Part shown: one piece after another, positions 18,383-26,436 of the stretch
Numbering within the stretch: the first letter of the stretch is position 1
How the letters are laid out: the number at the start of each line of letters is the position of its first letter
Assembly: GCA_902592375.1 (NCBI GenBank)
Contig: CACJEG010000001.1
Span: 186,001-250,000 of the forward strand
Source of the DNA: an uncultured Pelagibacteraceae bacterium
GTDB lineage: Bacteria > Pseudomonadota > Alphaproteobacteria > Pelagibacterales > Pelagibacteraceae
Reading direction: 5' to 3'
DNA length: 64,000 nucleotides
Program-made: the position numbers and the translations under genes
Notes under the pieces: model-generated
What the model saw: the letters and a program-made list of their open reading frames with translations, nothing else
Databases searched by the model: none
What the model was told of the DNA's origin: nothing

Positions 18383-19234
18383 TTAATCAGTTAATCCATC
18401 GGATCTAGCCTGATTTCTTTCTATATGAATTGGTAAAACTTTGCCATAAATTGCTTTAGAATGTTCTGGAGTGTTTACTCTCCATGGATCTAAAACATAA
18501 GCTGGAATACACATATATCTTGATTTTAGGCCTTCAACTTTTGTTACTCTATGCAAAGTAAATCTACCTTTAAATATTTGCAAATCTCCTGGCTCTAATT
18601 TCAATTGTCTCACTCTAGTTCTATCTCCTGCTATAACTTTTTGAACTTCTTCGAAATTTTCATTTCCTGGTTCTCTAATATTTGGACAGTACTCAAATAT
18701 TCCTCCCTTCTCAGGTTTTTGTATCATTAAACTAAGTGTAAATTCACAACTATCAAAATGCCATGGGAGTACCCCATCTGGTTTCATAACATTATACGCA
18801 TGACATGCTAAAGGATCCGCCCATCTATAAATTGGTGAGACGCCTAAACAAGCAGATACAAATTTTAAAAGTTCTTCAGTTTCGTAAAGATATTTCATTT
18901 CAGAATCTTTTGGAAAACAATCTGAATTTAAATATCCATTATATCTATTCATAAAAGTTCTTTTTGGATGATCTTTTGGTAACGAAGGATCGTCCTTCGC
19001 ATACAAGTATGCATTTATACTTTCTTTAGACATATAAACTTCATCTAATTGTTTTTCTAACTCAGAATTCATTACCTTAAGTGATTTAGGCAAAATAAAA
19101 TTTGAAATTGTTGAACAACTATGTTGATCCAGTTCTTCTTTACATTTTTTAACTAGATTTTTAATTATTGGTGAATTTAAATCGTTTATTGGATATTTTT
19201 CTAAATCTACAATAGTCTTAAGTCTATCGTTCAT
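18383..19234 (-). CDS. Fe(II)/2-oxoglutarate oxygenase resembling the BesD/HalB group
   Basis: This 283-residue cytoplasmic protein has the metal triad H159-x-D161 (LPWHFDSCEF) and H228 (FTLHRVT), with R239 as the likely 2-oxoglutarate anchor. The motif PEKGGIFEYCPNIRE and the preceding RWADPLACHAYNVM resemble what I recall of BesD-type amino acid halogenases and their hydroxylase relatives. Here the aspartate ligand is present, so hydroxylation, not halogenation, is predicted. It lies between the nucleotidyltransferase (6 bases) and the crotonase (0 bases). The substrate is unknown; a free amino acid or a methylated amine would fit. Family placement is moderate, enzyme class firm. Confidence 0.7.
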   Translation of the reverse strand: MNDRLKTIVDLEKYPINDLNSPIIKNLVKKCKEELDQHSCSTISNFILPKSLKVMNSELEKQLDEVYMSKESINAYLYAKDDPSLPKDHPKRTFMNRYNGYLNSDCFPKDSEMKYLYETEELLKFVSACLGVSPIYRWADPLACHAYNVMKPDGVLPWHFDSCEFTLSLMIQKPEKGGIFEYCPNIREPGNENFEEVQKVIAGDRTRVRQLKLEPGDLQIFKGRFTLHRVTKVEGLKSRYMCIPAYVLDPWRVNTPEHSKAIYGKVLPIHIERNQARSDGLTD

Positions 19235-19240
19235 TAAATT

Positions 19241-19615
19241 TTATTTTAACTTTCCCTCTTCTCTCATTTTAGCTCTTATCTTAGTAGCTGATATTTTTTG
19301 AGTTTCTTCATCCAAAACTATTTCCTCAATCTTATATCCAACTCCCCTACCATAACAAATATTTGTAATATTAGGTACTAGCATAATTTTAAATTGTCCT
19401 TCAAACTCAGGATTTAATCTGTCTTCAATGTTTTTTTTTACTGTTTCAAAATCAAAAGGATTATCATCTACACCTTGTACATCTCTAATTTGAATACAAA
19501 CTTGTCCAGTTTTTTTAATAATTTCTTTGAACAAAGTATAATGTCCATCGTGAAAAGGTTGCCATCTTCCTAGCATTTGTGCTGTTGGTTTTTTGTTATC
19601 CCATTGGTGTGTCAT
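19241..19615 (-). CDS. Small nucleotidyltransferase (cytidylyltransferase-like), unknown substrate
   Basis: This 124-residue protein has the nucleotidyltransferase core: GRWQPFHDGHYTLF with the H22-x-x-H25 motif and a C-terminal ISATKIRAK, the ISSTxxR-type phosphate loop. I chose the ATG at 19615 because AGGAGA lies seven bases upstream and its start overlaps the stop of the kinase gene as ATGA; the longer frame from 19648 has no such support. Enzymes of this fold join NMP to a phosphorylated small molecule (nicotinamide nucleotide, phosphocholine, phosphoethanolamine, glycerol phosphate). It is coupled to a small kinase, suggesting a phosphorylate-then-activate pair. The substrate cannot be read from the sequence. 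Confidence 0.7.
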   Translation of the reverse strand: MTHQWDNKKPTAQMLGRWQPFHDGHYTLFKEIIKKTGQVCIQIRDVQGVDDNPFDFETVKKNIEDRLNPEFEGQFKIMLVPNITNICYGRGVGYKIEEIVLDEETQKISATKIRAKMREEGKLK

Positions 19616-20022
19616 TTTTTTATCTCCTCTATTATTTTTGGTGCCCAATTTTTTGCATCCTGAGATGTTACGTGAAAATCAAAATTCTTAGGATTAACAA
19701 ACATTTGATTAGTGTCTTCAAATCTTCCTTCCTTAATTGTATCTACCCAAACTCTAAAGTCTGCTGGAAATAAACTTCTTGCTTCGGGAGTTGGTGCAAT
19801 GAAATCTGCAATTACATAATGACCATCTGCTTTTAATTTTAAAGCTGCTTCAGCCATTCTTTTTGCTTGTCTTATCCTCCCTTCTTCAGAAAAATCCCAA
19901 TCGTTTGCAGCTTTTCTTACCTCGTCTGCATTTAATCTTTTTGCATTTAAAAGTGGTGCCATTTCATCTGCTAGAGTTGTTTTACCAGCTCCAGGCAAAC
20001 CCATTACTAAAATAATTTTCAT
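19612..20022 (-). CDS. Small P-loop kinase, adenylylsulfate kinase-like
   Basis: This 136-residue protein has Walker A GLPGAGKTT (8-16) and the order LNADEVRKAANDWDFSEEGR seen in APS kinase (CysC), where the Asp-x-x-Arg element contacts the substrate. VIADFIAPTPEARSLF aligns with the CysC substrate lid. It is shorter than typical CysC (about 200 residues), and no ATP sulfurylase is nearby, so the substrate may be different. It is coupled at both ends: TAATG with the M24 protein upstream and ATGA with the nucleotidyltransferase downstream. Kinase class is secure; sulfate activation is doubtful. Confidence 0.7.
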   Translation of the reverse strand: MKIILVMGLPGAGKTTLADEMAPLLNAKRLNADEVRKAANDWDFSEEGRIRQAKRMAEAALKLKADGHYVIADFIAPTPEARSLFPADFRVWVDTIKEGRFEDTNQMFVNPKNFDFHVTSQDAKNWAPKIIEEIKK

Positions 20023-21257
20023 TAAATATCTTCTAACGGATGATGGGACATTAATTCAAGTCCATTTTCACCTACAAGATACTGTTGTTCAAGTTTTACA
20101 CCTTCTTTGCCGCCAACTTTACCGATATAGCTTTCAACAGTTATAGTCATATTTTTTTGAAAAATTCCGCCACGCTCACCTCCATCTGTAGGATATCTAA
20201 TTGCAGGCCACTCATCACATAAACCAATTCCATGAACCATTACTGAATAACGGTTTGGATAATATTCCTCGGGTAATACCCAAGATTTTTCTGTAAATTC
20301 CTGAAAAGTCATTCCGTCTTTTATTAATCTGGAATTAAAATCTATTTGCTCCATAGCCATTGAATATAATTTTTTTTGTTCATCATTAAATTTATTTCCT
20401 ACAACAAAAGCTCTGGAAATATCTGCGCAATATCCATAAGGACCAACCATATCAGTATCAAAAGCAACAATTTCTCCTTGTTGCATAACTTTATTACTAC
20501 TCTCTTGCATCCATGGATTTGTTCTTTCACCAGAAGATAAAATTCTACATTCAATCCATTCACCTCCATTTTCGATATTTGTTTTGTGTAAAATTGACCA
20601 CAATTCATCTTCTGTCATCCCTGGTTTAAGATCTGATCTCATCTTAGATACACCTTTTTCTGCAACTTCTATTGCTGCTTTCATGCAAATTAATTCATCA
20701 GGGGATTTTATTACTCTTGCTTGTTCTAAAATTAATTTTGCATCTACAACTTCAATACCTTCTTTATTTAAAGCTGTAACCGCAGGACCATTTAAAACAT
20801 CGATTGCAATTTTTTTTGATTTAAAATAATTTTTTGATAAATCTTTAACTTCATTTATCCATTTTAATAATTGATTGTCTGCTTGATCTCCATTACTAAA
20901 ATAATCCCATGTGATTGCTGGTCTTATTTCGTCAATTAGATTCAAATGCTTCGATAATATTTCACAATTAAAATACTCATAAAGAATAGTTGGTCCATTG
21001 ACTGGTACAAAACAATATCTTGTTAAGTTATGCATATTATAGACACTCATGTTCACAGTATCTAAAGCATAACGAACATTAACTGGATCAAATAGAATAC
21101 AAGCTTCTAAATTGTTTTTTACTAATTCTTTTCTAACCCTGTCTAAACGATATGATCTTAATTTATCAAAATCAATCTCGTCTTCTCTTAATCTTTTTTT
21201 AGTAATAAAATTTTGTCTTGGTTTTATCTCAGGAGCTATTTTTCTACTAAACTTCAT
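20022..21257 (-). CDS. M24-family protein resembling DMSP lyase DddP
   Basis: This 411-residue protein has the creatinase/aminopeptidase P layout: an N-terminal domain to about residue 180 and a C-terminal pita-bread domain. All five metal ligands are present (D267, D279, H342, E375, E390). Several stretches match what I recall of DddP, which cleaves DMSP to DMS and acrylate: FDPVNVRYALDTVNM (56-70), GGEWIECRILSSGERTNPW (231-249), the two-aspartate FDTD...ADISR region, and HGIGLCDEWP (342-351). Ordinary Xaa-Pro peptidases lack these. It is flanked by a methyltransferase (ATGA overlap) and a kinase (TAATG). DMSP lyase activity is inferred; a peptidase or creatinase-like role is the alternative. 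Confidence 0.65.
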   Translation of the reverse strand: MKFSRKIAPEIKPRQNFITKKRLREDEIDFDKLRSYRLDRVRKELVKNNLEACILFDPVNVRYALDTVNMSVYNMHNLTRYCFVPVNGPTILYEYFNCEILSKHLNLIDEIRPAITWDYFSNGDQADNQLLKWINEVKDLSKNYFKSKKIAIDVLNGPAVTALNKEGIEVVDAKLILEQARVIKSPDELICMKAAIEVAEKGVSKMRSDLKPGMTEDELWSILHKTNIENGGEWIECRILSSGERTNPWMQESSNKVMQQGEIVAFDTDMVGPYGYCADISRAFVVGNKFNDEQKKLYSMAMEQIDFNSRLIKDGMTFQEFTEKSWVLPEEYYPNRYSVMVHGIGLCDEWPAIRYPTDGGERGGIFQKNMTITVESYIGKVGGKEGVKLEQQYLVGENGLELMSHHPLEDI

Positions 21258-21880
21258 AATACCCTATACAAACCTAACCATGCGTTAACATCTTTGCTTG
21301 CAATATAGTCAGATTTAAAAAATTCTATTTTTTCCCATTTCTTACTATCTATTAGTATATCAATTTTTTTATCAAAACCATACTCTTCATGAATTCCCTC
21401 ATTAATCGTGAAGCAAATTAAACCACCTGGTTTTGTTATCCTTATAAATTCGTCTAATGCATTTGGTTTTACATGACCAAATGTAAACGTACCAACACAC
21501 ATCAATCCGCCATAAAAATCATCTTCAGATTCAATTGGTTGGTTTAAATCTACTTTAACTAATTTTTGATAAAGATCTTTTGGAACTGTATCTAATAAAG
21601 TTTGAGATAAATCAGCTCCATGAAAATTTTTAAAACCATATTTTTTTAACTCAACTCCAACTAAACCTGTTCCACAGCCTGCATCAAAGATTAGTGTGTC
21701 TTTATTATCTTCGTGCTTATTGAAAGTTACTACAGTTTCCTTTGGGCCTGTATAGTTCCAATCAACCATATCTTTATTATACTTATCTTTTTCTCCCCAC
21801 TCATCGTAGTACCTCATAACTTCATCAGTAGTTTTAAGTTTATAAATTGGAATTTTGTTTCCTACATCTTTTTGTGCCAT
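21254..21880 (-). CDS. Class I SAM-dependent methyltransferase
   Basis: This 208-residue protein has the SAM-binding motif LIFDAGCGTGLVG (about residues 63-75) and a methyltransferase-11-like core through RITKPGGLICFTINEG near residue 150. It begins at the last base of the second DMGDH-like gene (TAATG) and ends overlapping the DddP-like gene (ATGA). The N-terminal region includes YDEWGEKDKYNKD, typical of small-molecule methyltransferases of the Williams-Beuren group. The substrate is unknown; the setting suggests an amine, acid or sulfur compound. Confidence 0.75.
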   Translation of the reverse strand: MAQKDVGNKIPIYKLKTTDEVMRYYDEWGEKDKYNKDMVDWNYTGPKETVVTFNKHEDNKDTLIFDAGCGTGLVGVELKKYGFKNFHGADLSQTLLDTVPKDLYQKLVKVDLNQPIESEDDFYGGLMCVGTFTFGHVKPNALDEFIRITKPGGLICFTINEGIHEEYGFDKKIDILIDSKKWEKIEFFKSDYIASKDVNAWLGLYRVL

Positions 21881-24285
21881 TAGCTTCTCATTTTTTGACC
21901 ACTTGGATCATAAAGTGGTTCTTTAATAATTGAGCAATTAAATAAATCTCCATTTATCTCTACTTGAATTTTATTTTCAGAATTAATGTTTTTTTGATCA
22001 ACAAAAGTAAACGCCACACTTTTATTTACAAAATGAGCAAAACCACCTGAAGTAACGTAACCTATACTTTGATCTCCATTCATAACAGCTTCATTATTTG
22101 TTACATCAATATCATTTGTTTCAACAATTAAAGGTATAAGTTTGTTTGAAGAATTTTCCTTTTGTGCACTTTCTTTACCAATAAACTCTTTATCCCAATT
22201 AATAAAAGCATCTAAACCTGTCTCTTTTGCTGTAAAATCTGGTCTATAATCTAATGTCCAAGCTCCCCAATTTTTCTCTAACCTCATTGACATTAATGCT
22301 CTTCCGCCAAAGGGTTTGATATTAAATTCTTTTCCAGCTTCCATTAATTCTTCGTAAAGTTTTAATTGATAGTGAGGTGCTACATAAATTTCATATCCGA
22401 GTTCGCCAGTAAATGAAATTCTATTTATTATTGCTGGAACTCCTCCAACAAACATCCTTCTAGAATCTCTAAATTTAAATTTTTCATTTGAAACATCATC
22501 TCTTACTATTTTTTCTAAAACTTTCCTTGAGTTAGGTCCTGCAATAGATAAACCATGATACTCATCTGATCTATTAGAATAACTTAAATTAAATTTATCT
22601 ATGTGACTTTCAAACCAACGTCTATGCATTTCTTGAGCAGCTCCAGAACCAAATACCATAAATTCATTTTCATCTAAACATGTCACAGTTAGATCACCAC
22701 ATAATTTTCCTCTGTATGATAACATTGGTGATAAAGATATTCTTCCTGGTTTTGGAAGTCTTCCAGCCATTATATGATCTAAAAATTTTCTAGCATCTGG
22801 TCCTTTGAACTCATGCTTTGAAAAATTTGCAACTTCGATTAAACCAACATTTTCTCTTACATTAATAACTTCTTTTGATACATAATCATGAGATCTCGAT
22901 CTTTTTATTGTTGGTTCCTCATGAGCATCTTCTTTATTATTTGCAAACCACAAAACATTTTCCAATCCAAAGCTATCTCCCATAACAGCACCTTGATTTA
23001 CAAAACGATCATACAACGCAGTAGTTTTTTGTTTTCTTCCTTTTGGTAAAGTTTCATTAGGAAATGTCATAATAAATCTTCGTTCATAGTTTTCTGAAGA
23101 TTTTATTGTTCCATATTGAGGGGATGCATAATCTCCAAATCTTGCAACATCCATTGCCCAAACGTCAATTGATGGTTCTCCATCAATAATCCATTCAGCT
23201 ATACATTTTCCAACACCTCCTCCTTGACAAAAACCAGCCATTACACCAACTGCAACCCAATAATTTTTCATACCTGGTACTGGACCAATAAGAGGACTTC
23301 CATCTGGACCAAAGGTAAAAGGGCCGTTTACTATATTTTTTATTCCTGCACGCTCTAATGCTGGCATTCTCTCAAATCCAATTGCCAATCTATCTTCAAT
23401 ATTATCTAACTTTGGCTCCAATAATTCATGACCGAAATTCATCGGTGTACCTTCAACTTTCCAAGGTGTTGATTTAGGTTCATATGTTCCAAGCAACATC
23501 CCTTTTCCTTCTTGTCTAAAGTAAATATTTCCCTCAAAATCAGTTCCTATTGGTAATCTTTGATCACCCATTGCTTCAATTTCAGGAATGGATTCAGTGA
23601 TTAGATAATGGTGCTCCATTGGTTGAACAGGAAGATTTAATCCAGCTAATTGTCCAACTTCTCTTGCCCAAAGTCCTCCTGCATTTATTACTATTTCAGC
23701 ATTTATATTTCCTTTTTCTGTAAACACATCCCAAGTTCCATCTTCTTTTTGTTTCGTATCTTTTACGACTGTGTGAGTGTAATATTTTCCACCATGAACT
23801 TTTGCAGCTTTTGCAAAAGCGTAAGTAACTCCTGAAGGATCAACTTCACCATCGATAGGATCCCATAAGGCCAACAAATATCTAGATGGATCAATTAGAG
23901 GATTTTTCTTTTTAACTTCCTCTAAAGAAATAAATTCTTGGTCAAGTCCCATGTATCTTGCTTTTGATCTTTCTCTCTTTAAATAATCAGCCCACACTTC
24001 ATTTGAAGCTAAATAAAAACCTCCACTAGGTTTAAAGCCTACAGAATGACCTGACTCTTTTTCAATCTCTTTATATAATCCAATTGTGTAAGCCATCATC
24101 CGAGAAATATTTGGATCAGATGAAATCACGTGAACATTTCCCGCTGCGTGCCAAGACGATCCTGAGGTAAGTTCGTTTCTCTCAAGTAAAATGCAATCCT
24201 TTAATCCAAATTTAGATAAATGGTAAAGAATAGAACAACCCACCACACCACCACCTATTATTACAACTTTAGCATTTTTCTCCAT
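21880..24285 (-). CDS. Dimethylglycine/sarcosine dehydrogenase-like flavoprotein (copy 2)
   Basis: This 801-residue protein repeats the architecture of 11860-14292: a DAO-type FAD domain (VVIIGGGVVGCSILYHLS) with the flavinylation motif TSGSSWHAAGN, then a GcvT THF-binding domain from about residue 430 (GPDARKFLDHIMAGRLP, FTGELGYEIY, RMEKNWGAW-type motif). It should oxidise an N-methyl group and hand the carbon to THF. The sequence has diverged clearly from copy 1, so a different substrate (sarcosine versus dimethylglycine, or another N-methyl compound) is likely. It lies in the operon with the Rieske oxygenase and BHMT, both of which make dimethylglycine from betaine, so dimethylglycine is a good candidate. 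Confidence 0.83.
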   Translation of the reverse strand: MEKNAKVVIIGGGVVGCSILYHLSKFGLKDCILLERNELTSGSSWHAAGNVHVISSDPNISRMMAYTIGLYKEIEKESGHSVGFKPSGGFYLASNEVWADYLKRERSKARYMGLDQEFISLEEVKKKNPLIDPSRYLLALWDPIDGEVDPSGVTYAFAKAAKVHGGKYYTHTVVKDTKQKEDGTWDVFTEKGNINAEIVINAGGLWAREVGQLAGLNLPVQPMEHHYLITESIPEIEAMGDQRLPIGTDFEGNIYFRQEGKGMLLGTYEPKSTPWKVEGTPMNFGHELLEPKLDNIEDRLAIGFERMPALERAGIKNIVNGPFTFGPDGSPLIGPVPGMKNYWVAVGVMAGFCQGGGVGKCIAEWIIDGEPSIDVWAMDVARFGDYASPQYGTIKSSENYERRFIMTFPNETLPKGRKQKTTALYDRFVNQGAVMGDSFGLENVLWFANNKEDAHEEPTIKRSRSHDYVSKEVINVRENVGLIEVANFSKHEFKGPDARKFLDHIMAGRLPKPGRISLSPMLSYRGKLCGDLTVTCLDENEFMVFGSGAAQEMHRRWFESHIDKFNLSYSNRSDEYHGLSIAGPNSRKVLEKIVRDDVSNEKFKFRDSRRMFVGGVPAIINRISFTGELGYEIYVAPHYQLKLYEELMEAGKEFNIKPFGGRALMSMRLEKNWGAWTLDYRPDFTAKETGLDAFINWDKEFIGKESAQKENSSNKLIPLIVETNDIDVTNNEAVMNGDQSIGYVTSGGFAHFVNKSVAFTFVDQKNINSENKIQVEINGDLFNCSIIKEPLYDPSGQKMRS

Positions 24286-24293
24286 AAAATTAT

Positions 24294-25376
24294 TTATAAC
24301 CTTTCTTTTTCAAAATTTACAATATTGTCTTCAAAATAAATATTTTTTAATTTGGACAATCTCTTTTGAAGAATATTTATATTTTTTTTAGTAAATGAAA
24401 CTTTTTTTTGCTCTATTTCAGAAACTTGTCCTACATAGTTAATTGCATTCCAGACAGAAAAAATATTATTTAGTGAGAATTCCTTCAAATTGATAGATAA
24501 ATTATTGAAGGTATATTTTAGTTTTTCTATTTTTATTTTAAATTTATCTTTTTCTATATTTTTTTTTATTTGAGATATTAATTTTTTGGGTTCTGAATTT
24601 TTATAAAAACCATTCTTTGGATAGTAATATTTGAGAAATGATCCTGTAAAATCCTTTCCTGATGAGTATACAAGGAACATTTTTCCTTTAAAATTTAGCA
24701 AAGATAAAAGAGGTTTAATAACATTTTTTACAGTCTGAGTTAAAGGAGACCGAAGCTTAAAACATTGAGATGCAATAATAAAATCATATTTTTTTGGAAT
24801 TTCACTTATATTTCTGGGTATAAAGTCTTTTAATTTTTTTTTTTGATCTTTTCTGTAAATAGTCAAAAAAACTTTTGACTTGGGTTTAATTGAACCATTT
24901 TTGTTATTAAAAGATAATTTCCAATTTTTTCTAATATAAGGACTTAAACTCATTAAGATCTTAGTAAAATCAATACCTTTTTTTCCAACTAATTCTAATT
25001 TTTCAAATTTTACATTGTCAGATGTAAAGTTATTTAGATCTTTATAGCTACAATTAGTAATATTAAAAATTAAAGTTTTATGTTCAGCAAATCTATCCCC
25101 TAAAAAACTTAGAAGCACATTAATATCGTCGATACTTATTTCTTTACCTACAACAAATATAGGTTTATTTGGCAAATATTTATGCAGACCTGACAAAAAA
25201 GTAGATATAATTGTTCCCTCACCAGTACCCGCGTCTAAAACGTTAAATATTGGTGAACGAGTACTGATTTTTTCTATTTTTTTAAATAAATAAAAAGCAA
25301 TTTTTGATTTTTCATTAGTTGAGTTTACAAATGATAAATATTTGTCTCTGGAGTCAAAAAAAGTTTTTCTCTTCAT
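24294..25376 (-). CDS. Methyltransferase-like protein, unknown
   Basis: This 360-residue, lysine-rich cytoplasmic protein is not recognised as a named family. FNVLDAGTGEGTIISTF (about 44-60) is a credible SAM-binding glycine loop, and KKYDFIIASQCFKL (about 194-207) and LNFKGKMFLVYSSGKDF fit strands 4 and 5 of a class I methyltransferase fold. The C-terminal 100 residues show no motif. It lies between BHMT (8 bases) and the second DMGDH-like gene (8 bases). The substrate is unknown and catalytic activity is unproven. Confidence 0.55.
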   Translation of the reverse strand: MKRKTFFDSRDKYLSFVNSTNEKSKIAFYLFKKIEKISTRSPIFNVLDAGTGEGTIISTFLSGLHKYLPNKPIFVVGKEISIDDINVLLSFLGDRFAEHKTLIFNITNCSYKDLNNFTSDNVKFEKLELVGKKGIDFTKILMSLSPYIRKNWKLSFNNKNGSIKPKSKVFLTIYRKDQKKKLKDFIPRNISEIPKKYDFIIASQCFKLRSPLTQTVKNVIKPLLSLLNFKGKMFLVYSSGKDFTGSFLKYYYPKNGFYKNSEPKKLISQIKKNIEKDKFKIKIEKLKYTFNNLSINLKEFSLNNIFSVWNAINYVGQVSEIEQKKVSFTKKNINILQKRLSKLKNIYFEDNIVNFEKERL

Positions 25377-25384
25377 ATTTATTA

Positions 25385-26425
25385 TTAGTATTTGATCTCC
25401 TTATTTACTTTTTTAAGTGATTTATCTGTTCCATGGTGAAAATGTTTGCTCATATCTGGCATATATTTCATTGAAATTGGTTTTTTACCAATTGCAACAG
25501 ACATTTCTCTGACATGATGAGCTTCAGCACCACAACATATACCAATAAAATTTATTTTATTCTGAACACAATCTTTTGCAAATTCTGCCATTTCAAATCT
25601 GTTACAAAATAAGTTGTCTAAAGCTACTGGGAATGCATTTCCACCAGGAATACAATCACAACCATGATCAGTAATATTTAAAAAACCAGGTTCTTCCTCT
25701 GTAGTTCTGTAAGGAACTGGAAGCCCTGATACATGACATGAAACTTTGTCTCTAACTTTTTTTAAAAGTTTCATTGTCATCTCGGGTCCTCTGTAACAAT
25801 TTAAACCAACTACATCAGCGCCTAGATCTTCCATCATCTTACATGCGTCTTCAGCACTATGTCCTTCTCTAGTTTTATCCCCTCTAGGAATTGCAAAATT
25901 GCATACCGCAATAAGTCCAGCATCCTTAATTGCTTTTAATGCAATTTTCATTTCATCAGTCCAGCTTATTGTTTCAGCAATAACAAAGTCAACACCAGCT
26001 TCTTTTGCCCAAGCGACTTGCTCTTCGTACATTTGTTGACACTGCTTATGAGTATTTGGATCACCTGGATCAAATACGTTTGTATTTGCCACATCTCCAC
26101 AAACCATCAAATCTAAATCTTTAAACTCAGCTGCAGCATCTTTTGCAATTTTAAGAGCGCCTTTTTGCATTGGTTCTAACAAATGTTCTTTACCAATTAT
26201 TCGAAGCTTTTCTCTATGACCATAATAAGTAAATGCCTGAACAACATCTGAACCAGCTCTAATAAATTCTCGATGTAATTGAGTTACTACCTCAGGATGT
26301 TCCATAACAACTTCTGGAACAAATGGACCTGCTGAAAGATAACCCCTTCTTTCCATTGCAAAAAGATAGCCTTCTGCACACATTATTGGACCTTCATTTA
26401 ATCTTGTAATAAGATCTTTTTTCAT
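25385..26425 (-). CDS. bhmT: Betaine-homocysteine S-methyltransferase
   Basis: This 346-residue zinc enzyme transfers a methyl group to homocysteine, giving methionine. The three zinc cysteines are in place: C210 (VGLNCYRG) and the pair C297-C298 (FIGICCGAEAHH). The long N-terminal match (EGYLFAMERRGYL, FVPEVVMEHPEVV, AGSDVVQAFTYY) places it with BHMT and not with the shorter MmuM-type enzymes. The donor is probably glycine betaine, yielding dimethylglycine. The adjacent Rieske oxygenase and downstream DMGDH-like gene support this. SAR11 genomes lack the full cobalamin-dependent methionine route, so this gene may matter for methionine supply (established knowledge, not visible here). Confidence 0.88.
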   Translation of the reverse strand: MKKDLITRLNEGPIMCAEGYLFAMERRGYLSAGPFVPEVVMEHPEVVTQLHREFIRAGSDVVQAFTYYGHREKLRIIGKEHLLEPMQKGALKIAKDAAAEFKDLDLMVCGDVANTNVFDPGDPNTHKQCQQMYEEQVAWAKEAGVDFVIAETISWTDEMKIALKAIKDAGLIAVCNFAIPRGDKTREGHSAEDACKMMEDLGADVVGLNCYRGPEMTMKLLKKVRDKVSCHVSGLPVPYRTTEEEPGFLNITDHGCDCIPGGNAFPVALDNLFCNRFEMAEFAKDCVQNKINFIGICCGAEAHHVREMSVAIGKKPISMKYMPDMSKHFHHGTDKSLKKVNKEIKY

Positions 26426-26436
26426 AATTTACCCTC

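Noticed and set aside
19241-20022. Kinase/nucleotidyltransferase pair as a phosphoramidate capsule system like that of Campylobacter
   Set aside because: That system also pairs a CysC-like kinase with a nucleotidyltransferase, but its nucleotidyltransferase is of a different fold and no dedicated glutamine kinase or capsule genes are near.
19612-20022. Annotating the small kinase as cysC of sulfate assimilation
   Set aside because: It is short and no ATP sulfurylase or PAPS reductase gene is nearby.
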